NCBI RefSeq assembly: GCF_002105155.1
Contig: NW_019028991.1
Coordinates: forward strand, 124,001 to 188,000
Source: Lobosporangium transversale
Lineage: Eukaryota; Mortierellomycota; Mortierellomycetes; Mortierellales; Mortierellaceae
Reading direction: 5' to 3'
Length of the DNA: 64,000 nucleotides
The notes below the pieces were generated by a model. That model did not search any database. It was not told the origin of the DNA and saw only the letters and a program-made list of their open reading frames with translations. The translations under genes and the position numbers were made by a program. Positions 62,601 to 64,000 of the stretch are shown piece by piece (positions within the stretch are counted from its first letter, which is position 1; each line of letters opens with the position of its first letter).

Positions 62601-64000
62601 ACACGATTACACGATTACGCGAGTGTTTTTTTTTTTTTTTTTTTCTCTCAAAAAAAAAAAAAAAAAAAAAAAAAGGACTTCCACGCTAATGGCTGGAGTA
62701 AATCGGTCCATGGGCAAGATATAAACGCGAATACGAAGCTAGTTTGCATTACATGAATATACTTACAAATACCACTGTTTCTTCCTAACCTGCCCCTCTG
62801 GCTCTCTGTTTCGTTCCCTCTCTCCCCTTTACCCTGTTCTCTTTCGCCGCTTCTATGCTTCTGTCTTATTTTTACGCGCGAGTGAAATTAATTGTTTGTG
62901 CAATCCACCGACAATTGTTATGCGCCGCATGGGCTTGAAGAACTGGTTGTGTTCTTGTTATCGTTCGTATTGAACTGAATTTTTTTTTTTTTTTTTTTTT
63001 TTTTCAATTGTTATTCTTACATTACTTGCATATTTGTATATATTATTCATTCATTCTCATAAAAGTCTAAACATATTGTGTTTTCCCACCTTGATTGGAA
63101 AGATCTTTAATGTCCATCTCGTAAACATGAGAATAATAATAATAGTATATAATATATAATAAATAATAAACGATAAATAAATAATAATAATAATAAAAAG
63201 ATTCAGTCAAGATATGTTTATACGAACTGGTCATGGTTCATTCATTATTATTGTTCTCTTCTTTTTTTTTGTTTATTACTTTGATCTTCGATTATATATA
63301 ATATTCATATACTTTTACTATTAATCTAACGCTTAATTAATAGCTCAATACATTATCAACAGATCTTTTAATATTTCACACGGGGGTTGATCAAGGAATA
63401 CCTCAGCTTCCTTTCACCCTCCTCTACTTCCAATGACTCGTAATTTATACTCTCTCAGGACGGAATATTAAGCATCCAAATAAAACAATTAAGTAATATA
63501 AAAAATAAAAAATAAAAAGAAACGCGTCTCTGTCTTGTCAATGCAATGCGTTTTGCTGTCATGACTAAAATGCTGATTTCGACAGTATAACTGTTTGATG
63601 AAAGAAAAACCTGCATTTTGCGACAGGCAACCGCAGATGCCAATGCCGTTTTTAACAAAACACACAGCTGCTTTTGCATTAAACTTTTTTTTGTTCTGGC
63701 CCAACATACGAATGTGGTTTGTGCATTATCGAAAAAAGGGAACACAAAAAGGACAGGAGGGTTGGGCGGGTTGTTGGGATGGTTGCACAAAAAAAAAGGC
63801 GACCATCAATTGTTTTTTTTTTTTTTTTTTTTTTTTTTTTTGGTATTTCAAGGGGTAAATTGTTAAAAAAAAAAAAAAAAAAAAAAAAGTCAGAGTGCAA
63901 GAGTATGAGCAGTGCAGGATCTGTTGATATTCACCTTTTTTTTTTTTTTTTTTTTTTTTTTGTGAAGGCTGCAGCATAAACGGCGGTGGGGGACCAGAAA
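58464..64000. other. 5.5-kb homopolymer-rich region without genes
   Basis: No frame on either strand looks like protein. At least fifteen A or T runs of 18 or more bases occur (for example 58920-58936, 59209-59235, 59347-59372, 59417-59450, 59633-59663, 60534-60553, 60599-60619, 62305-62328, 62633-62674, 62981-63004, 63812-63841, 63864-63888, 63937-63961), plus AT-rich trinucleotide repeats at 63130-63197. An inverted GTGCTTG / CAAGCAC pair near 58823-58870 resembles neither a tRNA nor a known element. Confidence 0.55.

Overview
The window looks like nuclear DNA from an early-diverging, filamentous-type fungus. Genes are intron-rich (GT-AG introns, plus two GC-AG introns), intergenic DNA and introns are packed with poly-T/poly-A runs, and the gene set (AGFG-type ArfGAP, SCYL2, CLEC16A, PTAR1, NIPA, Ubp8/USP22, TFIIIC102, Cdc37, Sar1) is an ordinary eukaryotic housekeeping set that includes families reduced or lost in yeasts. 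Crinkler (CRN) genes together with this set fit Mucoromycota or Mortierellomycotina best; that placement is inference from gene content and was not tested by a search.

Region 1 (about 1-10 kb) is accessory in character. It opens with the 3' part of a PP1/PPZ-like phosphatase carrying two compensating frameshifts. Next comes a 554-bp element with terminal inverted repeats, then a same-strand cluster of three CRN C-terminal copies: two broken (about 2000-4641) and one intact three-exon gene of 790 codons (8028-5129, minus). A short hairpin repeat recurs beside or inside these copies, at a position equal to CRN intron 1. A tiny spliced ORF, a diverged inverted repeat and a 5'-truncated second copy of the 554-bp element follow.

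Region 2 (about 10.7-28.6 kb) holds a C2-domain protein (+), an AGFG-type ArfGAP (-) divergent from a SCYL2-type pseudokinase (+), a NIPA-type magnesium transporter (+), and an atypical Ras GTPase (-). The AGFG/SCYL2 pair shares a promoter region and both products carry NPF/DPF motifs, pointing to clathrin/EH-domain trafficking.

Region 3 (28.6-32.3 kb) is gene-poor. Region 4 (32.3-58.5 kb) is gene-dense: the SAGA deubiquitinase Ubp8/USP22 (-), divergent from CLEC16A (+), then SAR1 (+) and PTAR1 (+) only 79 bp apart, a convergent TFIIIC 102-kDa-type subunit (-), CDC37 (-) and a single-exon protein of unknown function (+). Region 5 (58.5-64 kb) has no supportable gene and is dominated by homopolymers.

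All exon coordinates were derived by hand from splice signals, reading-frame continuity and family resemblance; no alignment or transcript data were available.
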